64,000 nucleotides of DNA, taken from positions 558,001 through 622,000 of the forward strand of contig NZ_CP104382.1 in the NCBI RefSeq assembly GCF_030582395.1. Reading direction: 5' to 3'. Below are positions 8,569-18,980 of the stretch, piece by piece (the stretch's first letter is position 1; every line of letters starts with the position of its first letter). The stretch is from Ralstonia pickettii (lineage in GTDB: Bacteria > Pseudomonadota > Gammaproteobacteria > Burkholderiales > Burkholderiaceae). Position numbers and translations under genes: made by a program. The notes under the pieces were generated by a model that ran no database searches, was not told the origin of the DNA, and saw nothing but the letters and a program-made list of their open reading frames with translations.

Positions 8569-9960
8569 ATGTCCCGTGTACTGCCCGCTGCAACGTTTCG
8601 CGTGATCGCCGTATCGGCGCTTGCCGGCGTGGTCGTCGCGTTGAGCGGGTGCGGGCGGGGCGATCCTGCGGCCCATGCCGCGACCGTGGCGGCTTCGGCA
8701 GCGACAGCGGTGGCGCCATCGACGGCGGCGCGCGCAAAGCCCGCAGCGGCCCCGGCCTACGAAAAAGCCTTCTACACCATGATGGCTACGCGGCGTCCGT
8801 CGGTGCCTGCAATGGCGGCGCTTGGCAAGGCGCTGTTCTTCGATCCAGCCCTGTCTGCCTCGGGCAAGCAGGCCTGCGCCAGCTGCCATAGCCCGACGCA
8901 TGCCTACGGCCCTCCAAACGATCTGTCGGTGCAATTGGGCGGCACTGGCATGAACAAGACGGGCGTGCGTGCCGCGCCGTCATTGCGCTATCTGCAGAAC
9001 GTGCCATCGTTTACCGAACATTTCTACGAGAACGACGGCAACGACTCGGAAGATCAGGGCCCGACGGGCGGCTACACCTGGGACGGCCGTGTATCGTCCA
9101 CGCACGACCAGGCGCGCATCCCGCTGCTGTCGGGCCACGAGATGGCCAATGGCACGCAGGCCACCGTCGTGGGCAAGCTGCGCAACGGCCGCCACGCGCA
9201 GACGTTCCGCCAGGTATTCGGCAACGACATCCTCGACAACGAAGACACCGCCTTCCGGGCCGCGTTGATGGCACTGGAGGTCTTCCAGGAAACGCCCTCC
9301 GAGTTCTATCCGTACGACAGCAAATACGACGCGTTCTTGCGCAAGCAGGTCAAGCTGTCGGCGCAAGAGATGCGGGGCCTGCAGGCGTTTGCCGATCCGG
9401 CCAAGGGCAATTGCGCGTCGTGCCATGTGAGCGCGATCAAGCAGGATGGGGCGTTCCCCGCTTTCACCGATTTCGGCCACATTGCGTTGGGCGTGCCACG
9501 CAATCGCGCGCTGGCCGCCAATGCGGATCCGAACTTCTTCGACCTGGGCCTGTGCGGCCCCGACCGGACAGATCTCAAAGACCGCACGGACTATTGCGGC
9601 CGCTTCCGCACGCCGTCGCTGCGCAACGTGGCGCTGCGCAAGACCTTCTTCCATAACGGCGCCATCCATTCGCTGGAAGACGCGGTGCGCTTCTACGCCC
9701 AGCGCGACACACAGCCGCAGAAGTGGTATCCGCGCAAGCCAGACGGCACGGTCGACAAGTTCGACGACCTGCCGCCCCAGTACCGCGGCAACGTCAACAT
9801 GGAGCCGCCGTTTGGCGGCAAGCCGGGCGACAAGCCTGTGCTGTCCGAGGCCGACGTGCGCGACATCGTTGCGTTCCTGAAGACGCTCACCGACGGCTAT
9901 CGCCCCGTGCGGGCGACGCGAGCCGGCAGCCAAGGCGGCAGCCGCGTCGCACAGCGCTGA
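8569..9960 (+). CDS. Di-heme cytochrome c peroxidase / MauG family lipoprotein
   Basis: A 463-residue periplasmic lipoprotein with lipobox cysteine at residue 28 (ALSGC). It carries two c-type heme sites, CASCH at residues 103-107 and CASCH at 282-286, in the bacterial CCP/MauG arrangement. The GGYTWDGR and SLRNVALRKTFFHNG stretches are also typical. It either reduces hydrogen peroxide or, like MauG, oxidises a protein partner; the sequence does not decide. A low-complexity Ala-rich linker (30-60) separates the lipid anchor from the enzyme. It is divergent from the phosphoesterase, with 274 bases between them, so they may share control. Confidence 0.92.
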   Translation: MSRVLPAATFRVIAVSALAGVVVALSGCGRGDPAAHAATVAASAATAVAPSTAARAKPAAAPAYEKAFYTMMATRRPSVPAMAALGKALFFDPALSASGKQACASCHSPTHAYGPPNDLSVQLGGTGMNKTGVRAAPSLRYLQNVPSFTEHFYENDGNDSEDQGPTGGYTWDGRVSSTHDQARIPLLSGHEMANGTQATVVGKLRNGRHAQTFRQVFGNDILDNEDTAFRAALMALEVFQETPSEFYPYDSKYDAFLRKQVKLSAQEMRGLQAFADPAKGNCASCHVSAIKQDGAFPAFTDFGHIALGVPRNRALAANADPNFFDLGLCGPDRTDLKDRTDYCGRFRTPSLRNVALRKTFFHNGAIHSLEDAVRFYAQRDTQPQKWYPRKPDGTVDKFDDLPPQYRGNVNMEPPFGGKPGDKPVLSEADVRDIVAFLKTLTDGYRPVRATRAGSQGGSRVAQR

Positions 9961-10083
9961 GCCTCGCAATCCAAGCCCCGCGGCCCGTTTGTTGCAACAC
10001 CTTGCGACGGATTCGCGCAAGGCCGTGCGTGCGCTGCGGTTATCATCGGCGGATCGTCTTTCTGCTGTCTCCTACTTCCCGCT

Positions 10084-11664
10084 ATGACCTGGCTTGCTGA
10101 CCCGTCCATCTGGATTGGCCTGTTTACCCTGGTGGTGCTCGAGATTGTTCTCGGCATCGACAACCTCGTTTTCATTGCCATCCTCGTCAACAAGCTGCCC
10201 CCGGCGCTGCGCGATCGCGCGCGGATGATCGGTCTCGGCCTGGCTTTGCTCATGCGCATGGTGTTGCTGGCTGCCATGTCGTGGCTGATTGGGCTGACCA
10301 AGCCGTTGCTCACCCTGGGGCCGGTCGATCTGTCGGGCCGATCGATCATCCTGCTGCTGGGCGGCTTCTTCCTGTTGTTCAAGGCCACGTCCGAACTGCA
10401 CGAACGTCTGGACGGCCAGCCGCAGGACGAAAGCCACGGCACCGGTCATGGCAAGTTCTGGAACGTGATCGCGCAGGTGGTGATTCTCGATGCAGTGTTC
10501 TCCATCGACTCGGTCATCACCGCCGTGGGCATGGTTAACGACTTGCCGGTGATGATGGCCGCCGTGGTGGTTGCGATGGGCGCCATGCTGTTTGCCTCAC
10601 GGCCGTTGACGAATTTCGTCAACGCGCATCGCACGGTGGTGGTGTTGTGCCTGAGCTTCCTGCTCATGATCGGTTTCTCGCTCGTGGCCGAGGGCCTGGG
10701 CTTTCATATTCCGAAGGGCTATCTGTATGCAGCCATCGGCTTCTCGATCCTGATCGAATTCTTCAACCAGATGGCTCAGCGCAATACCGTGCGCTACGAG
10801 CGCCGCCGCCCGCTGCGCGAGCGTACCGCTGACGCGGTGCTGAGCCTGCTGGGCGACCGCCGTGGCGCGCCGGCCGAGTCCGAATCGCACGAGGCTGCCT
10901 CGCACGATGCCGGCCAGTCCGTACCCGAGACCGTCTTTCGCCCCGAAGAGCGGAGCATGGTCAGCGGCGTGCTCGACCTGGCCGAGCGTTCGGTGCGTTC
11001 GATCATGACGCCGCGCCACGATATCTCGTGGGTGGACCTGGATGCCGATGCGGCCGTGACGCGCAAGTTGCTGCTGGCCGTGCCGCACAACCAGTTTCCG
11101 GTCTGCCGCGGCGGGCTGGATGACCTGGTGGGCGTTGCGCGCGCCAAAGACCTGATGGGCGATCTCGACACCCGTGGCTCCATCGACGTAGACCGCAGCG
11201 TGAAGCCTGCGCTCAAGGTGTCCGACAACATCGGCATCCTCCGCCTGATGGATCAGCTCAAGCGTGCGCGCGGGCGCATGCTGGTGGTGACCGATCCGCT
11301 GGATGTGGTGCAAGGCGTGGTGACGCCCATCGACGTGCTTGAGGCCATTGCCGGTGAATTCCCCGATGAAGACGAACGCCCCGGCGTGGTGGAAGTCAGC
11401 GATGGCTGCTGGGAAGTGGCTGGCGAGGCCGACCTGCGCCAGCTCGAAGATGTCCTGCATGTCGAGTGGCTGCTCGACGAAGGCGGCGGCGCCACGAGCC
11501 TGGGCGGCTACCTGTTCAACCAGTGGGACCGCCTGCCAGAAGTGGGCGATACGCTGGTGCGCCACGACTTGCGCTTCGTGATCCTGGAAGCCGGCAGCCG
11601 CCGCATCGTGCGCGTGCGCATCGAGCGCATGGAAGACGTGACGACGCCCGAGGCGGAAGCCTAA
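10084..11664 (+). CDS. TerC family membrane protein with CBS pair and CorC/HlyC domain
   Basis: A 526-residue inner-membrane protein. Residues 1-235 are a TerC-type channel of about seven segments with [15 protein letters not shown] and the second acidic repeat [15 protein letters not shown]. The cytoplasmic part has a CBS pair (about 300-420, starting after [14 protein letters not shown]) and a C-terminal CorC_HlyC transporter-associated domain. TerC relatives move manganese or other metals, some to load secreted enzymes; the substrate here is not shown. The stop overlaps the stop of the convergent DMT transporter by 3 bases. Confidence 0.92.
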   Translation: MTWLADPSIWIGLFTLVVLEIVLGIDNLVFIAILVNKLPPALRDRARMIGLGLALLMRMVLLAAMSWLIGLTKPLLTLGPVDLSGRSIILLLGGFFLLFKATSELHERLDGQPQDESHGTGHGKFWNVIAQVVILDAVFSIDSVITAVGMVNDLPVMMAAVVVAMGAMLFASRPLTNFVNAHRTVVVLCLSFLLMIGFSLVAEGLGFHIPKGYLYAAIGFSILIEFFNQMAQRNTVRYERRRPLRERTADAVLSLLGDRRGAPAESESHEAASHDAGQSVPETVFRPEERSMVSGVLDLAERSVRSIMTPRHDISWVDLDADAAVTRKLLLAVPHNQFPVCRGGLDDLVGVARAKDLMGDLDTRGSIDVDRSVKPALKVSDNIGILRLMDQLKRARGRMLVVTDPLDVVQGVVTPIDVLEAIAGEFPDEDERPGVVEVSDGCWEVAGEADLRQLEDVLHVEWLLDEGGGATSLGGYLFNQWDRLPEVGDTLVRHDLRFVILEAGSRRIVRVRIERMEDVTTPEAEA

Positions 11665-12569
11665 GTCGTCGTTGATGTGACCGGCCGTGGCGCACGCGCC
11701 AAACCAAGGCTGAGCACACCCGCCAGCACGCACGCAATGCCACCGACCTGGCGCGCGCTGACCGCCTCGCCGAGTAGCGCTGCAGCAAAGACCACCGCTG
11801 CCACAGGCGCCAGTGCGGTGAACAACGATGCCTCCGCACCGCTCACGCGTGCGGCCCCGGCATACCAAAGCACAAAACCGCCGACCGTCGGCACGATGGC
11901 GTAATACGCCACCGCCATCAGCGCGTGCGTTGCCTGCGCCGATGCGTGCACCTGCCACGGCGCCTCCCACAGCGCGGGCAGCAGCGCCGTCAGCAAGCCG
12001 AATGCGCTCATCAATGCCGACAGCGCAAGCGGCGGCACCGGCGTGCGCAGTCGCTTGTTGAGCAGGATGAAGAGCCCCTCGCACACCACGGCGCCCATCA
12101 CCATCAGATTGCCCAGCAGCGGATGTGCTGCATCGCCGCGTGGCTGCAGGGCGATGGCCAGCACGCCGGCGGTGGCAAGCGCGATCGCCCCCAGCACCGC
12201 GCGGCCGGGCCGTTCGCCCAGCAGCACGATGGCGATCAACGCCGACATGACCGGCAGCGTGCCGATGATGACGCCCGCATCCGCGGCCGACGTATGCTGC
12301 AGCCCCGAAATGAGGAGCGTCGTATAGCCCACGCTGCCGGCAGCCGCCTGCACGAAAAGCAGCGCCCAATCCCTGCGTGCGAGCGCAGGCCAGCCCGTGC
12401 GGGTCATGCGCATGATGAGCAGGAACAGCGGCAGCGCCATCGCAAAGCGCAACGCTGTCGCTGTAAATGGCGGCAGGCCCGCCGCGATGATCTTGCTGGC
12501 CGCCACGGTGCTGCCGACCAGCACCATCGCCAGGGCGAGGTAGAGACAACCTTCGAGTCGTTTGGACAT
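11661..12569 (-). CDS. EamA/DMT family transporter
   Basis: A 302-residue inner-membrane protein with ten hydrophobic segments arranged as two EamA repeats. Typical stretches are [18 protein letters not shown] and [16 protein letters not shown] in the first repeat and the repeated pattern [22 protein letters not shown] near the end. Relatives export amino acids, metabolites or toxic analogues; no substrate can be assigned. It lies 96 bases downstream of an AraC regulator on the same strand, a common regulator-exporter pairing. Confidence 0.9.
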   Translation of the reverse strand: MSKRLEGCLYLALAMVLVGSTVAASKIIAAGLPPFTATALRFAMALPLFLLIMRMTRTGWPALARRDWALLFVQAAAGSVGYTTLLISGLQHTSAADAGVIIGTLPVMSALIAIVLLGERPGRAVLGAIALATAGVLAIALQPRGDAAHPLLGNLMVMGAVVCEGLFILLNKRLRTPVPPLALSALMSAFGLLTALLPALWEAPWQVHASAQATHALMAVAYYAIVPTVGGFVLWYAGAARVSGAEASLFTALAPVAAVVFAAALLGEAVSARQVGGIACVLAGVLSLGLARAPRPVTSTTT

Positions 12570-12665
12570 AGCGCATCCCCTGCGTGGGTGGAAGCCGCAG
12601 GATGGGCCTACGCGATGCGTGCGTCTTGAACGAAATTGCAGCGGAGGGGGGGCTGTGGGATGCAG

Positions 12666-13493
12666 CTACCGCGCCGCCGCCACCATGCCCGGGGACACGC
12701 CGTACTTGCGGACGAACTGCCGCGTCATGTGGCTCTGATCGGCAAAGCCGCAGGCGGCGGCAACTTCCGCCAACGGCTGGCCTTGGGCGATGAGCCGGCG
12801 TGCCAGGGCCACGCGACGCTGCACCTGATAGGCGTGAGGCGTGAGACCCGTGACGCGGGCAAAGCCACGCAATACCTGGAAGCGGCTCAGGCCTGTCTCA
12901 TGCGCGAGGTCGAGCAGGGAGATGGCGGCCGCCGGGTCGTCATCGATGCGGGTGCGGGCGAGGCGAATGGCGTCGGGCGCTGCGTCGGGGTCGGTGCTGG
13001 TGCGGTCGCGGGCGGCGTATAGCGCGTCTGCAAGGACGGACAGCAGCAGCTGCTCACGCAGCAGTGCATCGCTTTGTGGGGCGGGCGCCGTCATCTGCGC
13101 AAACAGCAGTCGCATGCGTGGTGCAAGATCGGCGTCATGGATGACCGGGCGGTCAAATTCAGCGTCGCCGTGGTGGCCGGGGTGCAGATCCATTGCCAAC
13201 TCGGCGACCACGCCGGCGTCGAGGTAAAGCATGCGCCATGCGCGGCCGGTATCGCCGATGGGTGTGCCATCGTGCACTTCAAACGGGTTGACCGTGATGA
13301 CGTCGCCCGCACCGGCTTCCACGGTGCCGCGTCCGCTGAAGGATTTCTGCGCCCCGCGATCCATGATCCCGATGCCGAACTGGCCGTGCGTATGGCGCGG
13401 GAAAGTGTGGCCGGAATCTGCGGCAACGGCTTCCACGCCGCGCATGGCGCAGCGATGCATCGAAAACGCGAGGTTGGCCGGCCGGCTGGGCAA
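12666..13493 (-). CDS. AraC family transcriptional regulator
   Basis: A 275-residue regulator with an N-terminal cupin-like sensor domain (HTFPRHTHGQFGIGIMDRG, VNPFEVHDG) and a C-terminal double helix-turn-helix DNA-binding domain (ISLLDLAHETGLSRFQVLRGF; EVAAACGFADQSHMTRQF). It probably controls the DMT exporter just downstream; that is inferred from position. The start is a TTG with AAGGA 7 bases upstream; an ATG 11 codons in is an alternative. Confidence 0.88.
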   Translation of the reverse strand: MPSRPANLAFSMHRCAMRGVEAVAADSGHTFPRHTHGQFGIGIMDRGAQKSFSGRGTVEAGAGDVITVNPFEVHDGTPIGDTGRAWRMLYLDAGVVAELAMDLHPGHHGDAEFDRPVIHDADLAPRMRLLFAQMTAPAPQSDALLREQLLLSVLADALYAARDRTSTDPDAAPDAIRLARTRIDDDPAAAISLLDLAHETGLSRFQVLRGFARVTGLTPHAYQVQRRVALARRLIAQGQPLAEVAAACGFADQSHMTRQFVRKYGVSPGMVAAAR

Positions 13494-13704
13494 GGGCAGT
13501 TCCTTGTGACAGGGGGTGCGCGAATACGGGTGTGCAGCGTGGCAGCAGCATACGCTTTCTTCGCATTTCGCTCATTTTTTGCCCACATGCGGTTGGTATG
13601 CTGGCGCTTTCTGCGGCAGCGCGCCCGCTAAGATGGGGCCGAGCCTGCTGCCGGGCAGCGCGGGAAGCTCCCGCCGGCGGCGACCTGCAGCCCCTGACTG
13701 ATCC

Positions 13705-15246
13705 ATGCGCCCGTCTTTCGGTATCACCTCCAAGCTGTTCGTTGCGTTGTTCATGCTGAGCATCGTCGTTGCGCTCGCCATGGGCGCGGCGGTGCGCTGG
13801 CGGTTCGACGCCAACTTTCTCGACTACGTGAATGCGCGCGAGGCTGAGCGCATGGCCTCGCTCGCGCAAGTCGTGGAGGCGGCGTACACGCAGCACGGCA
13901 GCTGGGATTTCCTGCGCGACGATCGAATCGCGTGGTTCCGCCTGCTCCGCCGTGAAGGTGCCCGGGCACGCGCCAACGGCATGGGCGCCGACCGCTTCGA
14001 GCTGCCGCCGGGCCATCGCTTCGATCCGATTCCGCCCGGCATGGACAAAGACGCGCCGCCGCCCGGTCCGCCCACCGCAGGCCGCATGCCGCCGCACCGG
14101 CCCGGCGAGCCGCCGACGCCTCATTCGCCGATCTGGCTGCTGGATGCCCAGCGCAGCGTCATCATTGGCGACGGGCCGCCGCTGGGGCCCAATGCGCGTT
14201 GGAAGGAACTCCGCCACAACGGCCAGACCGTCGGCTGGCTGGCCATGCCGCCGCGCATGCGCGTGCCCGAGGGTGCGGATCAGGCCTTCCAGGCGCAGCA
14301 GTTGCGCGCCACGTGGATCATCGCAGGCCTCTCCGTCCTGCTGGCGGCGCTGGTGGCGGTGCTGCTCGCACGCGGTCTGTTGGCCCCGATGCGTCGCCTG
14401 ACAGATGCCGCGCGCCGCATGGCCGACGGCGACTACGCCACCCGCGTCGACGTCCATTCACGCGATGAACTCGGCGAGCTGGCGGCGGATTTCAACCACC
14501 TTGCCGCATCGCTGGAGACCAACCAGAAGATGCGTCGCCAGCTCACGGCCGATATTTCGCATGAACTGCGCACGCCGCTGGCCGTGCTGCGCGGCGAACT
14601 CGAAGCGCTGGAAGACGGCGTGCGCCCGCTGACGGCCACCTCGCTCGCGTCGTTGCAGGCGGAGGTGTCGACGCTCAACAAGCTCATCGACGACTTGTAT
14701 GAACTCTCGCTGGCAGACGTGGGCGCGCTGGCCTTCCACATGGAGCCGCTCGACCTGGCCGATACCGTGTGCAGCGCCGTGCAGGGCTTCACGCCGCGCC
14801 TGATGGAAAAGCGCATCGCGCTGCAACTGGACGTGCCGGCCGCGCCGTCGCATGCCACGATGGTCAAAGGCGACGCGCAGCGCCTGCGGCAGGTCATGCA
14901 GAACCTGCTGGAAAACACCCTGCGCTATACCGACGCCGGCGGCACGCTGCGCGTGCATGTCCATCAGGAAGGCGGTTGGCAGCAGATTGATGTGCAGGAC
15001 AGCGCGCCAGGCGTGCCCGAGGCGATGCTGCCGCGCATCTTCGACCGACTGTTCCGCGTGGACGCCTCACGCAGCCGGGCGCAGGGTGGGGCAGGCCTGG
15101 GCTTGAGCCTGTGCCAGACCATCGTTGCCGCGCATGCAGGCACGATTGAAGCCAGACATTCGCCGTTGGGCGGGCTGTGGATCGCCATCCGCCTGCCTGT
15201 TCTTGATGTGCTTGATCCGCTAGCCGACCATGATTCTGATCATTGA
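13705..15246 (+). CDS. baeS: BaeS-like sensor histidine kinase
   Basis: A 513-residue membrane kinase. A first membrane segment (about 12-30) and a second (about 203-223) bracket a periplasmic domain with a Pro/Gly/Met/His-rich insert at about 101-140. Then come HAMP, HisKA with His286 in [12 protein letters not shown], and a HATPase with NLLENTLRY and GGAGLGLSL boxes. BaeS-type kinases sense envelope stress, toxic small molecules or metals. The Met/His-rich insert hints at metal but that is inference. It overlaps the regulator gene by 17 bases, and a Spy-like gene follows, the same trio as the Bae regulon. Confidence 0.88.
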   Translation: MRPSFGITSKLFVALFMLSIVVALAMGAAVRWRFDANFLDYVNAREAERMASLAQVVEAAYTQHGSWDFLRDDRIAWFRLLRREGARARANGMGADRFELPPGHRFDPIPPGMDKDAPPPGPPTAGRMPPHRPGEPPTPHSPIWLLDAQRSVIIGDGPPLGPNARWKELRHNGQTVGWLAMPPRMRVPEGADQAFQAQQLRATWIIAGLSVLLAALVAVLLARGLLAPMRRLTDAARRMADGDYATRVDVHSRDELGELAADFNHLAASLETNQKMRRQLTADISHELRTPLAVLRGELEALEDGVRPLTATSLASLQAEVSTLNKLIDDLYELSLADVGALAFHMEPLDLADTVCSAVQGFTPRLMEKRIALQLDVPAAPSHATMVKGDAQRLRQVMQNLLENTLRYTDAGGTLRVHVHQEGGWQQIDVQDSAPGVPEAMLPRIFDRLFRVDASRSRAQGGAGLGLSLCQTIVAAHAGTIEARHSPLGGLWIAIRLPVLDVLDPLADHDSDH

Positions 15247-15889
15247 AGACGAACCCAAGCTGGCTGCATTGATGACCGACTATCTGCGTGCCGCTCACTA
15301 CGAGACCGAGTGGCTTGCAGAGGGCACGCACGCGACGCAGCGCGTTCGCGAGACGGCGCCCGAACTCGTGCTGCTGGACCTGATGCTGCCTGGCAAGGAC
15401 GGCCTGGAAATCTGCCGAGAGGTGCGTGCCTTTAGCGAGGTGCCCATCGTCATGGTGACGGCGCGCGTGGAAGAAATCGATCGCCTGCTCGGCCTCGAAC
15501 TGGGGGCCGACGACTACGTCTGCAAGCCCTTCAGCCCGCGCGAACTCGTGGCGCGCATCAAGACCATCCTGCGCCGTGTGCAGCGCGGTGGCGGCGTGCC
15601 GGAAAGCGCCTTGCAGATCGACGGTGCCGCCTATGCCGCCACGCTGCGCGGGCAGCGCCTCGACCTCACGCCGGTGGAGTTCCGCCTGCTGGCGGCGCTG
15701 GCCGCTGCGCCGGGGCGCATTCTGTCGCGCTCGCACCTGCTCGAGCAGATCTACGACGACCACCGCATCGTGACCGACCGCACGGTCGATACCCACATCA
15801 AGAACCTGCGCCGCAAGATGGAGCAGGTGAGCCCCGGTACCGACCTGATCCATTCCGTCTATGGCGTCGGTTACCGGCTCGACGCCTGA
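15230..15889 (+). CDS. baeR: BaeR-like OmpR-family response regulator
   Basis: A 219-residue regulator: receiver domain with acidic pocket EDE, phospho-Asp50 in [10 protein letters not shown] and the conserved KPFSPREL lysine. A winged-helix OmpR-type DNA-binding domain follows from about residue 125 ([37 protein letters not shown]). Its start lies inside the end of the kinase gene, so the pair is translationally coupled. The probable target is the Spy-like gene 105 bases downstream. Confidence 0.92.
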   Translation: MILIIEDEPKLAALMTDYLRAAHYETEWLAEGTHATQRVRETAPELVLLDLMLPGKDGLEICREVRAFSEVPIVMVTARVEEIDRLLGLELGADDYVCKPFSPRELVARIKTILRRVQRGGGVPESALQIDGAAYAATLRGQRLDLTPVEFRLLAALAAAPGRILSRSHLLEQIYDDHRIVTDRTVDTHIKNLRRKMEQVSPGTDLIHSVYGVGYRLDA

Positions 15890-15994
15890 GGTTCAAGAAA
15901 ACTCCACGGTTTGCCCACTTTCTCTGCAGGGTCGATGGCTACAGTAAGCGTATGGCTGGCGTGTCCGGCCGACGTTCTTATCAGGAGCTTCATC

Positions 15995-16576
15995 ATGACC
16001 GCTGCGATTTCCCGCCGCCTGGCCGCTGCTGCTGCCGGGCTTGTTCTTTCGTGTGCCGCGGTGGCCCAGACTGCCGCACCGGGCGCTGCTCCGCTCTCAC
16101 CGATGCAGCCGATGCAGTCGATACCACCGCATGGCCCCGGCATGATGGGGCGAGGGCCCGGCCCTGCATTGGGCCCAGGCGGTCCGCATGGCATGGGCCC
16201 CCATCATGGTGGCGCGCCTTTCCTGCGCGGCCTGGACTTGAGTGAAGCGCAGCGTGACAAGATCTTCGCCATCGAATATGCGCAGATGCCGGAAGCCCGC
16301 GAGCAGCGCAAGGCCATCGAGCACGCCCGGCGCGATCTGCATCAGATGGTGACTTCGGGCCAGTATGACGAAGCGCGCGCGCGCAGCCTGACCGAATCGC
16401 TGGGCCGCGCCGTGGCGCGCGAAGCGCAACTGCGTGCGCAAGCCGGCGCCAAGGTCATGCAGGTGCTCACGCCCGAGCAGCGCAAGCAGATCGCCGATCG
16501 TGAAGCCCAGCGTGTGGCCGAACTCCCGCCGGAACGCAACGAAGGTGCGCCGATGCCGGAATTGGCCGCGATGTAA
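15995..16576 (+). CDS. Spy/CpxP family periplasmic protein
   Basis: A 193-residue exported protein with a clear signal peptide (cleaved near AAVAQ). A low-complexity Met/Pro/Gly/His-rich segment (about 35-75) precedes a helical part with two LTxxQ-type motifs, LSEAQ and LTPEQ, the signature of Spy/CpxP. Such proteins act as ATP-independent chaperones or stress feedback proteins in the periplasm. Start chosen for the signal peptide and the AGGAG 8 bases before ATG. Lying just after baeSR, it is a likely member of that regulon; the Met/His-rich part could also bind metal. Confidence 0.85.
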   Translation: MTAAISRRLAAAAAGLVLSCAAVAQTAAPGAAPLSPMQPMQSIPPHGPGMMGRGPGPALGPGGPHGMGPHHGGAPFLRGLDLSEAQRDKIFAIEYAQMPEAREQRKAIEHARRDLHQMVTSGQYDEARARSLTESLGRAVAREAQLRAQAGAKVMQVLTPEQRKQIADREAQRVAELPPERNEGAPMPELAAM

Positions 16577-16588
16577 CGAGAAGCGCGA

Positions 16589-17029
16589 TCAGCGGTAGAC
16601 GACGACCGGCACGTCTGCGTAGGTCAGCACCTTGCGCGTCTCGTTGCCGATCAACAGTCGCCCCATCAAGCTGCGGTGCCCGTGCGATGCCATAAAGATG
16701 ACGTCGCACGCGTGCCGCTTGGCCGCGTCAAGAATGCCGAGGTAAGGCTCGGAAAACTGCGAGACGTCGCTGTCGAACTGCACGCCTTCTTCGCGCGCCC
16801 GCTCGGCAATGCGCTCGATGCAGTCCTTGGCATGGCCCTGCACCGTTTCCATGTAGTGCGCATGCGGACACTCGCCCACGCCGGCCGAATAGGCCATGTT
16901 GGGGAATTCTTCAATGCACGTGTAGGCGGTGAGCCGGCAACCGGTCGCGCGCGCCAGCTTGAGCGCGCCGTCGATGGCCTTTCGGCACTGTTCAGAGCCG
17001 TCGGTCGGCAGGAGGATATGGGTGAACAT
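16589..17029 (-). CDS. Universal stress protein (UspA family)
   Basis: A 146-residue cytoplasmic protein starting HILLPTDGSEQCRKA and ending with the nucleotide-binding signature SHGHRSLMGRLLIGNETRKVL (G-2x-G-9x-G-S/T type with T) and VPVVVYR. This fits the ATP-binding class of UspA domains. The start at 17029 is used because GGAG lies at proper distance; a start four codons upstream lacks one. It converges on the Spy-like gene with 12 bases between stops. Confidence 0.9.
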   Translation of the reverse strand: MFTHILLPTDGSEQCRKAIDGALKLARATGCRLTAYTCIEEFPNMAYSAGVGECPHAHYMETVQGHAKDCIERIAERAREEGVQFDSDVSQFSEPYLGILDAAKRHACDVIFMASHGHRSLMGRLLIGNETRKVLTYADVPVVVYR

Positions 17030-17191
17030 GGCGGTCTCCATGGGGAACCCGCCTTCACGTTACTGCGCCGGCCAATGCGCCTCTATCGTGGAAAACGCTA
17101 GTGCAGCACAGCATTTCGGCTGATATGACGACCGTACGATCGCAGCATCGCGATGCACGGTCGTTCGGATATTGACGTGGCAAATGGCGGC

Positions 17192-18109
17192 TTACCCGTG
17201 TTGCCACGCCTGCCGGTAGCGCGACGGGGACGCACCAAGCTGCAGCGTAAATCGCCGGCTGAGATGGCTTGGGCTGGCAAAGCCGCATTGCTCTGCTATC
17301 GCCGCCAGCGCAAGGCTGGTCGTGCGCAGCAGCGTCTGCGCCCGCGCCATGCGTTGCTGCATCACCCACTCATGGGGCGCCACCCCGAACGACATCCGGA
17401 ACATCCGCGCGAAATGGAATTCCGACAGATTGGCTTCGGCTGCCAGTTGTCCGAGCGACAGGGGCAGATGCAGCTCGGCATCGATGCGCGCGGCAACGCG
17501 CCGGCATACGTGCGGCGCCAACCCACCGCGCACGGCGAGCGCCCGCGTGCGGCCCTGTGTCTGCACCAGATACGACAGCGTGTCGTTGGCCAACGCGTTG
17601 GCGCGCATGCGGTCGTCCAGGTCGGTCCAATCGAGCTGAGCGATGTTGGCGCAGGCTTGTGCGAGATGCACGTCTTCAATGAAGGTGCGGTCGTGCAGCG
17701 TGAACAGGCGGGGCTCTGCGTCGAGCACACGGACGGCGTGTCCGGCCAGCGCGTCCGGCGTGAAATACAGATGAACGAAACGCATCGGCTGCTCGATCAC
17801 CCAGCTTGACTGGTGTTCGGCCGGCAGCATGCAAACGCGCCCCGGCGCACCGAAGAGGTGCGGCAGATCCTGGCGGTGCGTGGTGTACCCGCCTTGCAGA
17901 TAGACCGAAAGCGTATGGTGCTCGGGCTCGATATAGCGCGCCTCGTCGTGTTCGTTGCGCCAGATGGCGGCGGTCACGCCATCGCCCAGGTGCGCGACGC
18001 GCTCGAGCGAAGCACGCGAACCGCGGGCAAGCGTGCCGAAGACACTCGCATCTGCGGTAACGCGAGGATCGGCGGGTGGAGTCGATGGGGACGAGGAAGG
18101 GCGGCGCAC
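17192..18109 (-). CDS. AraC family transcriptional regulator
   Basis: A 305-residue regulator. Residues 1-190 form a sensor part without clear similarity (LSVYLQGGYTTHRQDLPH, CMLPAEHQSSW). The C-terminus has two helix-turn-helix units (LGQLAAEANLSEFHFARMF; ALAAIAEQCGFASPSHLSRRF) of the AraC/XylS type. The start is a GTG without a good ribosome-binding site, so the first residues are uncertain. No obvious target lies beside it. Confidence 0.85.
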   Translation of the reverse strand: MRRPSSSPSTPPADPRVTADASVFGTLARGSRASLERVAHLGDGVTAAIWRNEHDEARYIEPEHHTLSVYLQGGYTTHRQDLPHLFGAPGRVCMLPAEHQSSWVIEQPMRFVHLYFTPDALAGHAVRVLDAEPRLFTLHDRTFIEDVHLAQACANIAQLDWTDLDDRMRANALANDTLSYLVQTQGRTRALAVRGGLAPHVCRRVAARIDAELHLPLSLGQLAAEANLSEFHFARMFRMSFGVAPHEWVMQQRMARAQTLLRTTSLALAAIAEQCGFASPSHLSRRFTLQLGASPSRYRQAWQHG

Positions 18110-18150
18110 GCGTCGATGTTACCAACGAAGGCGCCGCGACGCGTGCGGTG

Positions 18151-18591
18151 TTATCCGCCGCAGAGCTGGCGCGCGACTTCGCCCGCCAAGCCGATGCCGT
18201 CGACGCGTTGCCACCCGGCGTCGTTGGCGATCTGCCTTTCGCTGACTGTCAGGGCGCCTTGATACAGCTTGGCCTGCGAGACCGAAAACTGTCGGCTGCG
18301 GCAATCGATGGTGTACAGAAAATCGGCCATGTCGCCACGAAAGGCGCCGAACATGCGCTGCAGCGAACGCATGCCCGCGCGGTTCGACGCTTTCAGGCGC
18401 ACCCAGGCGCTGACCGGGCCGCTAGGCATGCGCTGGATGCTGCCGACGTCGAGCGACGCGTGGCTGTCGGGTTGATCGGGCAGCGGGATCCAACGCTCCG
18501 CGCCGGCCACCGGCATGGACAGCGCTGCCAGGGCCACGAGCGCCACCAGCATGCCGGGCATGACACGGCGCGCGAACAAGAAGGGTGTCAT
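18151..18591 (-). CDS. Exported hypothetical protein, 146 aa (surface-adhesion CNP1-like region)
   Basis: A small periplasmic protein with signal peptide (cleaved near PVAGA). The mature part (ERWIPLPDQPDSHASLDVGS, VSAWVRLKASN, TIDCRSRQFSV) resembles the small exported domains found next to many proteobacterial lipoproteins; two cysteines (residues 97 and 144) may form a disulfide. Function unknown. Its ATG overlaps the stop of the upstream gene (ATGA), so the two are co-translated. Confidence 0.75.
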   Translation of the reverse strand: MTPFLFARRVMPGMLVALVALAALSMPVAGAERWIPLPDQPDSHASLDVGSIQRMPSGPVSAWVRLKASNRAGMRSLQRMFGAFRGDMADFLYTIDCRSRQFSVSQAKLYQGALTVSERQIANDAGWQRVDGIGLAGEVARQLCGG

Positions 18592-18980
18592 CTGGGCTTG
18601 CCGCCCGGTACGGGGATGGCAATCGAATCGGAATGGCTGCAGGCCATCATCACGCCGGCTTTGTCGACGTCGATCATCACGGTGCCGGGCTTGTCGGCCG
18701 TACTGGGCGTGGCCGCCAGGCTGCCCGAGAGGCGCTGCATGATCGCGTGACAGGTCGGGGCGTTGGAAGCAACGGTGGTGGCTTTGCCCGGCTTGGGTGC
18801 CGGAAGCGGCGTGGGTGCCGCAACGGCAACCGGTGGCCGGCCGGAAGCCGCCGCCGGCGCCGGCGTCGTGAAAGCGTGCGCACGCGGCAGCGCAACGAGC
18901 GCAGCCAGCACGCTCACGGCAATCAGCAGCCGTATCGTGCGCCGCGAAAGCGGTCGAGTGGGGGGAGACAAAGACGGCAT
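18588..18980 (-). CDS. Exported hypothetical protein, 130 aa
   Basis: Small protein with an N-terminal membrane segment or signal peptide (RLLIAVSVLAALVALPRAHA) followed by a Pro/Ala-rich linker and a short C-terminal region with two cysteines (TCHAIM, MMACSHSDS). Function unknown. It overlaps the next gene by 4 bases, so both probably act together outside the inner membrane. ATG at 18980 is preferred to a TTG eight codons upstream. Confidence 0.65.
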   Translation of the reverse strand: MPSLSPPTRPLSRRTIRLLIAVSVLAALVALPRAHAFTTPAPAAASGRPPVAVAAPTPLPAPKPGKATTVASNAPTCHAIMQRLSGSLAATPSTADKPGTVMIDVDKAGVMMACSHSDSIAIPVPGGKPR

